DNA from: Ruania alkalisoli
GTDB taxonomy: Bacteria; Actinomycetota; Actinomycetes; Actinomycetales; Beutenbergiaceae
Assembly: GCF_014960965.1 (NCBI RefSeq)
Contig: NZ_CP063169.1
Span: forward strand, 281,581 to 345,580
Direction of reading: 5' to 3'
DNA length: 64,000 nt
Shown here: positions 52,099 to 60,776 of the stretch, one piece after another
How positions within the stretch are numbered: position 1 is the stretch's first letter
Layout of the letters: every line of letters starts with the position of its first letter
Program-made: the position numbers and the translations under genes
The notes under the pieces: model-generated
The model's input: only the letters and a program-made list of their open reading frames with translations
Told to the model about the DNA's origin: nothing
Databases searched by the model: none

Positions 52099-54471
52099 CT
52101 AACTGTTCACACGGAAGGTCTCCGGGCCCGCCCCGAGGGCGCAGGCACGCTCCAGCGCGTCGGTGGCACCCATCTCGCCCCAGGCAACATGAAACCGGAA
52201 CTCGTGGAAGCCGCTGACGTCGGCCCGGAAGTTCGTCTCCCACGTCGTGTTCAGGGCCCATGCGGCAACCTCGCGCTGATTCGCCTGCTGGTCCGGGCCG
52301 TCGTTCAATCGGATCGCTCGGTGGTCGATACCACCGAGAGAGATTAACGGTGTGTCCGGAGTGGCGACGGCGACCGCGTAACCGCCGGCCTCCTGCACGA
52401 AACCTCGCTGGAGGAGCAGGTAGTCCTGCAACGTGCCGTGGATCTGATCGATCGCCGGGCGTAGCAGCGCGCCGGTCTTCTCGACCCACAGCGTCCCGGC
52501 GCCGTCCGGCCCGAACGGCAGGGGGAGGAGGAGGTTCTCGGCCTCCCAGCTGCCCGCGGCGCGACATCTGACCGAGACGTTCAGCAGCGGTTCGATCATC
52601 GAGCACTCGAGCTCGACCCGGACGTGCTCGAAGCCGGGCAGGCTCAGCTGTAGCTCGGCTCTGGTGGCAATCGGACCGCGGGAGGTCACCCTAGCGGCGG
52701 TGACCTTGGCACTGGTGACCGCCGCCTGGGCAGGAGTCCTGTTCCTCCCGGACGCCATCCGGGGGCCGACGGGGTCGGAGCCGCTCTGCCATCGCGAGTG
52801 CACAGCGGCGAACGGCGCCTGGCCCGTGCCCCGCAGAATGCTGCGACCGGTGGCGAGGTCGACCACCTCGGCGATCCCACGATGCGGGTCGAGCACGATG
52901 CGGGTTCGCGCTCCCTCCAGGACGTGCTCGTCAGTGTCCTCAGCGCCATTCGTGCTGACGTCGGCGACACGGTCCACCCCGGCGATCTGGCCGCTGTGTG
53001 CCGGCTCTTCACGCACCTCCACGACCGTGTCGTAGCCCGGGGGCATCTCGAGCTCGACGAGCAACTCGACCCCTCGCGGCACCGGGCGGCTCTGACAACG
53101 CAGGGCTCTGCCCTCGTGGTAGGCGACCGGCTCCGTGCCCAGGCGCGTGAAGAGCCAGTCATCGATGTGCAGGCGTAGCACTGACAGTGTCGATGCCGAT
53201 GTGTTGACCGCTCGGTAGCGCAACGGCTCGTTCTTCGAGGGCAGGAACGTCTCCCCACCAGCAGCGCGCGCCCGGGTCAGCGCAGCAGTCGCAGCCGCAT
53301 GGGCCTGTGCCGCTACCGAGGTCTTCGCGACGTCCTGTGCGACGACGTCGGTCAGCCAGGGCATCAGCACCGAGTGGGAGTGACCCCACGTGTGCTCGGC
53401 GTAGATCGCGAGCTGTTGTTGCGCATCGTCGACGTCGGCGAAGATGTCCGCGCCGGTGATGGCGGCCAGGGCCTGGGATCGTTCGAGGCGGCGCTGGGCG
53501 TCGCGAGCGACCCGGAGCTCGCGAGGCGTCGAGGCGACGCCGTCCGCCCACCAGTCCGTCCAGTCGCCGCGCTCGGTGGGGATGTCGCCAAACGCCGGCT
53601 CGTCCCGGAGTGCGTCGAAGAATTCATCGGCGGTGGACAGGCGAACCTGTACGCCGTCCGGATGCCGTTCGTTCCAGTCTCGGACGGCGTCGACGAGTGC
53701 AACATCGGGGGGAGCGTTGTCGGAGGCGGCACCCGAGATCAACGCCGGAACTACGGAATACGGGTAGTCGCGTTCGGCGAGTCCGTCGAGGTAGTCCGCC
53801 ATGCGATCCCGGCGCATCTGCGCCGACGCGGATGCGCCGTGTCCGTCGTAGGCGTCTCTGATCGTGTAGCTCATCGCCCCGCGGGGGCAGAACCCGAGAT
53901 CGTTGCCGAGTTGGTAGTGCGGTGCGACCCAGGCGAGCACCCGGCCACCCGTCGGTCCCTCCCACCAGAATGCGCGCTGGTCACGGCCGCCCGGCGCGAG
54001 TCCGTGGTGAGCGTGAATGCTCGAGAACAGGTGCTGCACGCCGTGCCGGGCCAGGATGTCGGCATATCCCCAGGAGTAGCCGTTGATGTCGGCCGTCAGC
54101 GCGGTACGCAGCGGTTGAGCGTGAGCGGCGAACCAGTCGGTGGCGCGGGCCGTGACCGAGTCCAGCGTGACGGCGTCGATCACCTCCGTCAGGTTGAGGT
54201 AGCTGGCCGACCCGCCGACCTGACCCGACCGGAGCAGTGCGGCTAGCTCGTCGACCTGCTCGCTGCCGGCAGTCGCGAGAAACTGCTCCAACTGCCAGAA
54301 GTTCTCCATCTGCCAGCGATAAGTCGGCGTCGACCGGCACGCCCGGACCACCTCGCGCAGAAAGTCCGCGTGAGCACGAGCCACCTCGGCACGAGGGGAG
54401 GTGTAGCCCAGGTCAGTGTGCGAGTGCGGGATCAGGTGGACCGTGAGTGGGCGCGCGGTCGAACGCATCAT
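52099..54471 (-). CDS. GH38-type alpha-mannosidase
   Basis: A 790-residue enzyme. The N-terminal GH38 domain opens with VHLIPHSHTDLGYTSPRAEV, holding zinc ligands His and Asp. A candidate nucleophile Asp is in LTADINGYSWGYADILARHG. A helical segment and beta-rich C-terminal domains follow to the end, as in the family. GH38 enzymes release alpha-linked mannose with retention. No signal peptide, so it acts on imported oligosaccharide. AAAGG lies 6 nt before the ATG. It is third in the leftward operon. The match to characterised catabolic GH38 enzymes is partial, so linkage specificity is open. Confidence 0.82.
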   Translation of the reverse strand: MMRSTARPLTVHLIPHSHTDLGYTSPRAEVARAHADFLREVVRACRSTPTYRWQMENFWQLEQFLATAGSEQVDELAALLRSGQVGGSASYLNLTEVIDAVTLDSVTARATDWFAAHAQPLRTALTADINGYSWGYADILARHGVQHLFSSIHAHHGLAPGGRDQRAFWWEGPTGGRVLAWVAPHYQLGNDLGFCPRGAMSYTIRDAYDGHGASASAQMRRDRMADYLDGLAERDYPYSVVPALISGAASDNAPPDVALVDAVRDWNERHPDGVQVRLSTADEFFDALRDEPAFGDIPTERGDWTDWWADGVASTPRELRVARDAQRRLERSQALAAITGADIFADVDDAQQQLAIYAEHTWGHSHSVLMPWLTDVVAQDVAKTSVAAQAHAAATAALTRARAAGGETFLPSKNEPLRYRAVNTSASTLSVLRLHIDDWLFTRLGTEPVAYHEGRALRCQSRPVPRGVELLVELEMPPGYDTVVEVREEPAHSGQIAGVDRVADVSTNGAEDTDEHVLEGARTRIVLDPHRGIAEVVDLATGRSILRGTGQAPFAAVHSRWQSGSDPVGPRMASGRNRTPAQAAVTSAKVTAARVTSRGPIATRAELQLSLPGFEHVRVELECSMIEPLLNVSVRCRAAGSWEAENLLLPLPFGPDGAGTLWVEKTGALLRPAIDQIHGTLQDYLLLQRGFVQEAGGYAVAVATPDTPLISLGGIDHRAIRLNDGPDQQANQREVAAWALNTTWETNFRADVSGFHEFRFHVAWGEMGATDALERACALGAGPETFRVNS

Positions 54472-54488
54472 CGAGAGCCTTTCGAACG

Positions 54489-55658
54489 TCAGGCGAGGGC
54501 CGGCTCCGCCGCGAGTGAGACGGCCCGGCCCCCTTCATGTGACGCCAGGGCAGCGACTGCCAGCCGGTGCGTGGCTGCCGCTTCCCTGGGGTGCGCGGTC
54601 GCGAACCGGGGCCCGAGTTCGCCGGTACGTTCGGCCAGGAAGCAGGCCCACATCTGCAGGATCGCATCGGAGAAACCGAACTCGAAGATCCCGCCCGTGA
54701 CGGTCGGCCAGGCCGACTGGCTGCCGGCGTCGATCTGCTGCCAGGCCTGCTCGCTGCCACCACCGGAGAGCGGGATCTTTGCGAAGATCTCCACCCGCTT
54801 GGGGTTCTTGGTGCTGAAACGTACGCCACCTTCCATGCCGACCACCTCGAGGAGCCAGGTGTTCTTCTCGCCCGGATCGATCCGCTTGGTCTCCACAGTC
54901 ATCGGGAAGGAGTACTCGCCGGAGTCGACACGGCAGTGCAACACCGCGTTGTCCCACGTGTCGCAGGGAACGGGAACGCCATCCGGCCCGGGTCGTTCGG
55001 TGACGATGTTCTCGAGATCGGCGTAGACCGTACGCGGAGCCCACCCGAGCCGCAGTGGCACGTGCCAGGCGTGCAGACCGAGGTCGTTCATGACCCCCGC
55101 CGCACCGCACGTGGCGACTTGGCGCTTCCAGTTGATGGCCTTGGTCACGTCCAGGTCGCTGGAGTGCAGAAAGGCGCTACGAGCCGAGACGATCCGGCCG
55201 AGCTCCCCCGAGGCGATCATCCGATAGGCGAGCTGGGCACCGGGGAAGTAGGGCATCTCGCTGGAGCAGCGCACGAAGACGCCGGGGTGCTCGGCGCAGG
55301 CGCGCAGGATGCTCTCGGCTGCCGGGGCGTCGATCCCGAACGGCTTCTCGGCCAGAAGGTCCTTCCCGGCAGCGATGACGTCCGTGTATATGGCTTCGTG
55401 CAGGTCGTGCCGGACGGCCACGTAGACGACGTCGATCTCGTCCGAGGCGAGCATCTCGTGATAGTCGGTGGTGAGTTGAGTGACCGTGTCGATCTGCCGG
55501 AACCACTCCAGGGCCTCGGGCCGGATGTCGCAGACCGCGGTCAGGCGCGGTCGCACTGGGTGGTCGATCAACGCCGGCCATCGCCCGAGAGCGGCGGCGA
55601 GCTCGCGCCCCATCAATCCGCCTCCGATGATCCCGATCCGCACATCGACACCGCTCAT
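54489..55658 (-). CDS. Gfo/Idh/MocA family oxidoreductase
   Basis: A 389-residue NAD(P)-dependent enzyme. The Rossmann motif is GIIGGGLMGRELAAAL, the EKPF motif is in LLAEKPFGIDAPAAES, and the C-terminal substrate domain contains GVMNDLGLHAWHVPLRLGW, with the His expected to take part in catalysis. Members oxidise sugars or sugar acids, or perform NAD-dependent glycosidase-like chemistry. Its ATG overlaps the aldolase stop by 4 bp, and a 17-bp gap leads to the GH38 gene. Its substrate is probably a mannose or acidic sugar derivative. Confidence 0.9.
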   Translation of the reverse strand: MSGVDVRIGIIGGGLMGRELAAALGRWPALIDHPVRPRLTAVCDIRPEALEWFRQIDTVTQLTTDYHEMLASDEIDVVYVAVRHDLHEAIYTDVIAAGKDLLAEKPFGIDAPAAESILRACAEHPGVFVRCSSEMPYFPGAQLAYRMIASGELGRIVSARSAFLHSSDLDVTKAINWKRQVATCGAAGVMNDLGLHAWHVPLRLGWAPRTVYADLENIVTERPGPDGVPVPCDTWDNAVLHCRVDSGEYSFPMTVETKRIDPGEKNTWLLEVVGMEGGVRFSTKNPKRVEIFAKIPLSGGGSEQAWQQIDAGSQSAWPTVTGGIFEFGFSDAILQMWACFLAERTGELGPRFATAHPREAAATHRLAVAALASHEGGRAVSLAAEPALA

Positions 55659-56497
55659 CGGGCGTGCTCCTCGATGATCGCCAGCGCCTCGTCGACACTG
55701 GCATCGGAGTGCACCGTAGCCATCAGTGCCGCCGTGATCCCCGCGGGAGTCCGGTGCTGAATGATGTTGCGCCCGTAGACGATGCCTCGCGCGCCGGCTC
55801 GCAGCACGGCATGGGTGCGCTCCAGCAGTGTCCGGTCATCCACGCGACCGCCGCCGCGCACGAGCACAGGAACCTCACCGGCCACCTCGATCACCCGCTC
55901 GTACTCGGTGATGTCCTCGGACGGGTCGGCCTTGATCAGGTCGGCACCGAGCTCGACCGCCTGCCGAACGAGTGTGGTAATCCGGTCGATATCGCCGTCC
56001 ACCATGTAGCCTCCGGCGGTCGCGTTGTCCTGCATGACCAGTGGTTCGATCATCAGCGGCATACCGAACCGAGTGGCTTCCTCTCGCAGCGCCATGATCG
56101 ACCGGATGTTGGCCTCACGGATCTCCGGGCGGCCGGGCAGCTGCATCAGGTTGACGCACACCGCCACGGCGTCAAGGCGGACCGCGACCTCGATCGCGTT
56201 CGGGACGTGATGGCTGAACAGGTGCTCGTCCAGCGGGTTGCCGTACACGTTCGCGACATCGGTGCGCATCACCAGCGCCGGTTTGTCCCGTTTCGGGATG
56301 CGCTGCAGCAGTGGGGCCTGCCCCATGGTCAGCTGAACGGCGTCGGGAGCCGCGTCCACCAGAGTTTCCACGGTTGCTGGCATGTCGGTGATTCCGGCCA
56401 GGAATGAGGGTTCACCGAAGAAGCCGTGGTCTACGGCCACGTCGAGCGCGCGGCCGGAAGTCGGATGAAACAGCCGGTTGAGGCGATAGGCAGTCAC
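55655..56497 (-). CDS. class I aldolase family protein (LsrF/FBA-like)
   Basis: A 280-residue TIM-barrel protein. Markers: RALDVAVDHGFFGEPSFLAG at the N-terminus, ADLIKADPSEDITEYERVI with the candidate Schiff-base Lys, and VLVRGGGRVDDRTLLERTH with the phosphate loop, then GIVYGRNIIQ. This is the DhnA/LsrF fold, which cleaves phosphorylated ketose-like sugars. The GTG at 56497 is used because AAGGA lies 6 nt upstream and the longer frame would cover the operator. It is the first gene of the leftward operon and divergent from the kinase-isomerase fusion. Confidence 0.85.
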   Translation of the reverse strand: MTAYRLNRLFHPTSGRALDVAVDHGFFGEPSFLAGITDMPATVETLVDAAPDAVQLTMGQAPLLQRIPKRDKPALVMRTDVANVYGNPLDEHLFSHHVPNAIEVAVRLDAVAVCVNLMQLPGRPEIREANIRSIMALREEATRFGMPLMIEPLVMQDNATAGGYMVDGDIDRITTLVRQAVELGADLIKADPSEDITEYERVIEVAGEVPVLVRGGGRVDDRTLLERTHAVLRAGARGIVYGRNIIQHRTPAGITAALMATVHSDASVDEALAIIEEHAR

Positions 56498-56589
56498 GTG
56501 CGGTCCTTGTCCGTCGTCGGGGGATCGCGGCTGAACGCCACGATGTCGATAGGTGCGATATGGCCAGCCGTGTGCCAGAGTAGTGCTGC

Positions 56590-56603
56590 GAAACAACGTT
56601 GTC
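56590..56603. promoter_or_regulatory. LacI-type operator between aldolase and kinase-isomerase genes
   Basis: GAAACAACGTTGTC has the core palindrome ACAACGTTGT (56593-56602) shared with 44145 and 59764. It lies in the divergent gap of about 130 bp and could control both the leftward and rightward units. Confidence 0.75.
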
Positions 56604-56626
56604 TACCTGAACAAAGGAACCGCAGC

Positions 56627-58618
56627 ATGCGCAGAGTTGCCGTCGCTGGGCACGTGTGCCTCGACCTTGTCCCCCGGCAGTTACCGCATGGCGGGCTGGC
56701 GCCAGGATCGCTCGTCGAGGTCGGACCGATCGAGGTCTCACTCGGAGGAAGCGTCGCCAATGCTGCCCGAACGTTGCAGCATCTCGGGCACCCGGTGCGC
56801 GCATGTGCCGTCGTCGGAGATGACGACCTCGCCGATGTGCTGCGCAGGCGGATGGTCGGTCCGCTGCTGCAGGCTGATCTCGTTCAGGTGCCGTCGACGA
56901 CCTCGTACAGTCTTGTGCTCGAGCCTGGCGGGCAGGACCGGGCGTTCTGGCACCACGTGGGCGCCAACGCCGCGTTCGGCGCAGGTGCACTGGACCTCTC
57001 TGGCATCGATCTGCTGCACCTCGGCTACCCGTCATTACTGCCCGGGCTGGTCGTCGACGATGGTGAGCCGCTGCTTGCGCTGCTGCGCGACGCCCGGCAG
57101 CAGGGCGTGACGACCTCGGTCGACTTCGCCGTTGTGAGTCCGGCGGATCGCGCGAGCGGGCCCGACTGGGAGCGCCTGCTCCCGGCCCTGGCGGCCGAGT
57201 GTGATGTGCTCTCCCCCAGTTTGGCCGACTTGCGGTCGATCCTGCCCGACGGCGAACAACTGGCATCGTCCTTTGCGAAGCGGTTGGTGGAGTGGGGGGC
57301 GGGTGTGGTCGCCGTCTCCGACGGCGAGAACGGCCTGACGCTACGGGCCGGCGATCGTGCGCGCCTGCGCGCAGGTGGCGCCGCCCTTGCGCCGCTGGCC
57401 GATGCCTGGGCTAGCACATCGCTGCACCAGCGGGCCGTGCCCGTTGATCGAGTGGTGACCACGAATGGTGCCGGTGATGCTGTGAGTGCTGCGCTGCTCT
57501 ACGCACTCTCCGTCGAACTGGACCCCTCCAGGGCAGCGGCGCTGATGGCCGCCGTTGCGGCGGCGGTCGTCTCCGGCCAGGATCCGGGAGCGGATGCCAT
57601 CGCTCAGCTGTGCCCGGAGCTGGCGGCGCTGGGCGCGATCGAGATCACGGCCAACCAACCGCCGGCCCGGTTCTATCGCGGGGGTGCACAGATTGCAGGC
57701 TTCCGCGGCCAGGCGCACGCGGACGACTACACCCCGGAGGACTGGGTGGCCTCGACCGTGGAGGTCCGTGGCGACGAGCCGACCGGTCTCACTCGCCTTC
57801 CGGACGGGACGATCCTGCGCGAGGCCATCGCGGCGCAACCGGAACACTGGCTGGGTGCGGAGCACGTGGCCCGCTTCGGTGAGGACACGAAGCTGCTGGT
57901 GAAGCTTCTCGACGCCGGGCAGCGCCTGCCGGTCCATGCCCATCCCGACGGCGCGTTCGCCCGACGGGAGGTCGGCACTGCTCACGGCAAGGCGGAGGCC
58001 TGGTACATCCTGACCCCCGGCACCGTGCATCTCGGCCTGCGTGAGCCGGTCCGCCAGGAGGAGATGGCTGACCTCGTCGCGCGCCAGGACGCCGAGACCA
58101 TGCTCGGCCTCCTGCACGAGATTGCGGTGCAGCCGGGCGACTGCGTCTACGTTCCTCCCGGCGTGCTGCACGCGATCGGGGAGGGGATCCTTCTGGTGGA
58201 GGTGCAGGAGCCAGAAGATCTGTCCATCTTGCTGGAATGGCGGGACTTCGATCTGGACGGTGCCGCACACGGCCACCTGGGTCTAGGTTTCGATCGCGCC
58301 CTGGAAGCGGTCGACCTGACGGCAATGACGACCGACCGCCTCGGCGAACTCGTCATGGCCCCAGCCGGAGGTGCGTGCCTGCCCGAGGAAGCCGAGCACT
58401 ACTTCCGGCTCGAGGTGATCTCGGTCGCCGGGGTGACGGACTTGCCCACCGGGTACTGCATCGTCGTGGGTCTGGAGGGGGACGTACAGATCGGCGGAAC
58501 CGGTGGGACGCCCACGTCGGTGGCCGGTGGAAGGTCGGCATTGGTGCCGGCCTACGTTGCAGCGCCCTGGCTGGCCGGCACCGGTCGCGTGGTCGTGCTG
58601 CGTCCACCGCCGCCGTGA
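56627..58618 (+). CDS. PfkB-type sugar kinase fused to class I phosphomannose isomerase
   Basis: A 663-residue fusion. Residues 1-295 are a ribokinase/fructokinase-type kinase with VSLGGSVANAARTLQHLG near the N-terminus and the anion hole/catalytic motif TTNGAGDAVSAALLYAL at about 277-293. From about 338 on, a mannose-6-phosphate isomerase follows: LPVHAHPDGAFAR (zinc His pair, near 435), GKAEAWYILTPG (Glu), VPPGVLHAIGEGILLVEVQE (His). Together they could turn free mannose into fructose 6-phosphate. AAAGGAA precedes the ATG at 56627. The operator at 56590 lies just upstream. Confidence 0.9.
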   Translation: MRRVAVAGHVCLDLVPRQLPHGGLAPGSLVEVGPIEVSLGGSVANAARTLQHLGHPVRACAVVGDDDLADVLRRRMVGPLLQADLVQVPSTTSYSLVLEPGGQDRAFWHHVGANAAFGAGALDLSGIDLLHLGYPSLLPGLVVDDGEPLLALLRDARQQGVTTSVDFAVVSPADRASGPDWERLLPALAAECDVLSPSLADLRSILPDGEQLASSFAKRLVEWGAGVVAVSDGENGLTLRAGDRARLRAGGAALAPLADAWASTSLHQRAVPVDRVVTTNGAGDAVSAALLYALSVELDPSRAAALMAAVAAAVVSGQDPGADAIAQLCPELAALGAIEITANQPPARFYRGGAQIAGFRGQAHADDYTPEDWVASTVEVRGDEPTGLTRLPDGTILREAIAAQPEHWLGAEHVARFGEDTKLLVKLLDAGQRLPVHAHPDGAFARREVGTAHGKAEAWYILTPGTVHLGLREPVRQEEMADLVARQDAETMLGLLHEIAVQPGDCVYVPPGVLHAIGEGILLVEVQEPEDLSILLEWRDFDLDGAAHGHLGLGFDRALEAVDLTAMTTDRLGELVMAPAGGACLPEEAEHYFRLEVISVAGVTDLPTGYCIVVGLEGDVQIGGTGGTPTSVAGGRSALVPAYVAAPWLAGTGRVVVLRPPPP

Positions 58619-58702
58619 GGGGCGCGGACCCGCAACGGAACCGGCGGGTATGAAGCAGCGCTGATTGTAGGGTGTTGCCGACCTGCACCGAGGAGGCGCC
58701 CC

Positions 58703-59701
58703 ATGGATCGTGGCCCCACGATGATCGACGTGGCCGAAGCGGCGTCTGTGTCTTTGAAGACCGTCTCGCGGTACGTCAACGGCGCCACGAACATCAATCC
58801 GGAATTGGCCGAGCGCATCCGCGAGGCGGTCCAAACGCTCGGTTACCGGCGCAATCTTGCAGCTGCCAGCATCCGCCCGGGGTGGACCAGCAGGATGCTC
58901 GGGCTGATCATCGGTGACCTGGGAAACCCGTACTACTCCACACTGGCGAGAGGAGTCGAGCGGGAGGTGCACGCACGTGGGTACATCCTGACAACGGCCA
59001 GCTCGGATGAAGACGCCACGCGTAACGATGAGCTCGTCGACCGCATGCTCGAGCAGCGGGTGGACGGGTTGATCATCGTGCCTCCGTACACCGGCGGGCG
59101 TTCCTGGGCCGACTTGCCACCCCCGCTGCCGCCACGGGTGCTCGTGGACCGGCCGGCTCCCGAGGGCGGCGGATACACCGTGCTCGCGGATAACGCCGCA
59201 GGTGCGGCGCGCGCGGTCGAGCTGCTCGTGCAGGAGGGTGCCACGCGCATCGCCTTCGTCGGCGACTCCGAACTCATCTCGACCATGGCCGAACGGCGCC
59301 AAGGCTATGAGTCGGCGCTCCAGGCTGCCGGTATCGCTGCTGACCCCGCACTGGTCGACCACGGTGTGCACACCGACGAGCAAGCGGAACAGGCCGTGGA
59401 GCGACTGCTGGCCGACCAAGGTGCCGACGCCGTGTTCGCTGCCAACAACCGCGCGTCGATCGGTGCGCTGCGCGCGTTCCGCGCTCGTGGCGAGCGCGTG
59501 CCGCTCATCGGATTCGACGACTTCGAATCGGCTGAGCTGACGTCGCCGGCCACGACTGTCGTCAGCCATGACATCGCGCGGATGGGTGCGATTGCGGCAC
59601 AGACCTTGCTCACCCTGATCGACGGGGATGAACCCGCCGCACTCACGACCGTGCTGCCCGTCGCCCTGCGTCGGCGAGGTTCGGAGCGGGCGGCCAGGTA
59701 G
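58703..59701 (+). CDS. LacI-family transcriptional regulator of the glycan locus
   Basis: A 332-residue classical LacI/GalR protein. The N-terminal HTH is MIDVAEAASVSLKTVSRYVN, the hinge segment RIREAVQTLGYRRNLAAASI. The sensor domain (LGLIIGDLGNPYYSTLARGV, RVPLIGFDDFESAELTSPAT) binds a sugar-type effector. GAGGAGG precedes the ATG. It sits inside the locus and is the natural reader of the ACAACGTTGT sites at 44145, 56590 and 59764. Effector unknown; a mannose or mannoside derivative is a guess from context. Confidence 0.93.
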   Translation: MDRGPTMIDVAEAASVSLKTVSRYVNGATNINPELAERIREAVQTLGYRRNLAAASIRPGWTSRMLGLIIGDLGNPYYSTLARGVEREVHARGYILTTASSDEDATRNDELVDRMLEQRVDGLIIVPPYTGGRSWADLPPPLPPRVLVDRPAPEGGGYTVLADNAAGAARAVELLVQEGATRIAFVGDSELISTMAERRQGYESALQAAGIAADPALVDHGVHTDEQAEQAVERLLADQGADAVFAANNRASIGALRAFRARGERVPLIGFDDFESAELTSPATTVVSHDIARMGAIAAQTLLTLIDGDEPAALTTVLPVALRRRGSERAAR

Positions 59702-59730
59702 CTCTGGCGATAGCTCTCGGGTTGACATGG

Positions 59731-59781
59731 TTGTCAAGATGTCGAGAACCGGGTACCGTTCTACGAAACAACGTTGTTTCG
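59731..59781 (+). promoter_or_regulatory. promoter and operator of ABC importer operon
   Basis: TTGTCA (59731-59736) and TACCGT (59754-59759) are 17 bp apart. The perfect 18-bp palindrome CGAAACAACGTTGTTTCG (59764-59781) follows, over the expected transcription start. Another inverted repeat, TTGACATGGTTGTCAA, lies at 59722-59737. Confidence 0.75.
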
Positions 59782-59806
59782 AGAGAGATGGGCGGTAGGT
59801 CTCACC

Positions 59807-60772
59807 GTGTTGATCGAAGCCTCTGCGCGGAAGCCGCGACGGACCAGGAGTCGCCCCCGGTCACGGGCGGTCCGCAGTGACAAGAGCATCCTGATCCTGG
59901 CCGTGCCGGCCCTCGCGTTCTTTGCCGTGTTCAGCTACGGCCCCATGGTCGGTGTGATTGTCGCGTTCAAGGATTTCAGCATCGTTGACGGGATTCTCGG
60001 CAGTCCCTGGAACGGTCTGGAGAACTTCCGCTTCTTCTTCGAATCCGGCAACGCGGCCCGAGTCGTGCGTAACACGCTGATGTTGAACGCACTCTTCATC
60101 GGCGGGACGCTCATCTCCGGCATGGCGCTGGCGATCATGATCAACGAGGTTCGGCTGCGGCTGCTCAAGCGGACTGCCCAGTCCGTGGTGTTCCTCCCGT
60201 ACTTCATCTCCCCGATCGTCATCAGTGTGATGCTGCAGGCGTTCCTGTCCGGCTTCGGTGGCAGTGGCGGGATGGTCAACGGGCTCCTGGACGGCTTCGG
60301 TATCTCACCCGTCTCCTGGTACACCGAGCCCGGTGCGTGGCCGTGGATCCTGACCGTCGTCAAGATCTGGCAGATGGCGGGCTACACGTCGATCATCTAT
60401 TTGGCGGCCATGACCGCGATTCCTACGGATGTCTATGAGGCGGCGGTCCTTGACGGTGCCTCTCGCTGGAAGATCGCGGTGCGCGTCACGATGCCGCTGA
60501 TCCTGCCGGTGACCGTCATCCTGCTGGTCCTGCAGATCGGCCGCATCTTCATGGGTGATTTCGGCACGATCTACGCGATCATCGGCGACAACGGCACCCT
60601 CTTCGAGACCACGGACGTGATCGACACCTTCGTGTTCCGTGCGCTGCGCACCAGTGGCGACCTCGGCATGACGGCGGCCGTCGGTCTCTTCCAGTCCGTC
60701 GTGGGCTTCGTGCTCATTGCGACAACGGCGCTCATCGCACGCCGTATCAGCCGAAAGTCAGGAGGGTTGTGA
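59807..60772 (+). CDS. ABC transporter permease, LplB/MalF type
   Basis: A 321-residue membrane protein. A basic cytoplasmic N-terminus is followed by six helices; FSYGPMVGVIVAFKDFSIVD and IPTDVYEAAVLDGASRWKIA (the EAA loop) identify a CUT1 permease of the LplB subgroup, which imports oligosaccharides. The GTG at 59807 is used because the longer frame would begin inside the operator; GGTAGGT lies upstream. It is the first gene of the importer operon. No ATPase gene is present. Confidence 0.9.
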   Translation: MLIEASARKPRRTRSRPRSRAVRSDKSILILAVPALAFFAVFSYGPMVGVIVAFKDFSIVDGILGSPWNGLENFRFFFESGNAARVVRNTLMLNALFIGGTLISGMALAIMINEVRLRLLKRTAQSVVFLPYFISPIVISVMLQAFLSGFGGSGGMVNGLLDGFGISPVSWYTEPGAWPWILTVVKIWQMAGYTSIIYLAAMTAIPTDVYEAAVLDGASRWKIAVRVTMPLILPVTVILLVLQIGRIFMGDFGTIYAIIGDNGTLFETTDVIDTFVFRALRTSGDLGMTAAVGLFQSVVGFVLIATTALIARRISRKSGGL

Positions 60773-60776
60773 GGTC

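Noticed and set aside
59722-59737. TTGACATGGTTGTCAA as a second operator class of the LacI regulator.
   Set aside because: It lacks the central ACGT of the other sites and overlaps the -35 region; it may be chance.
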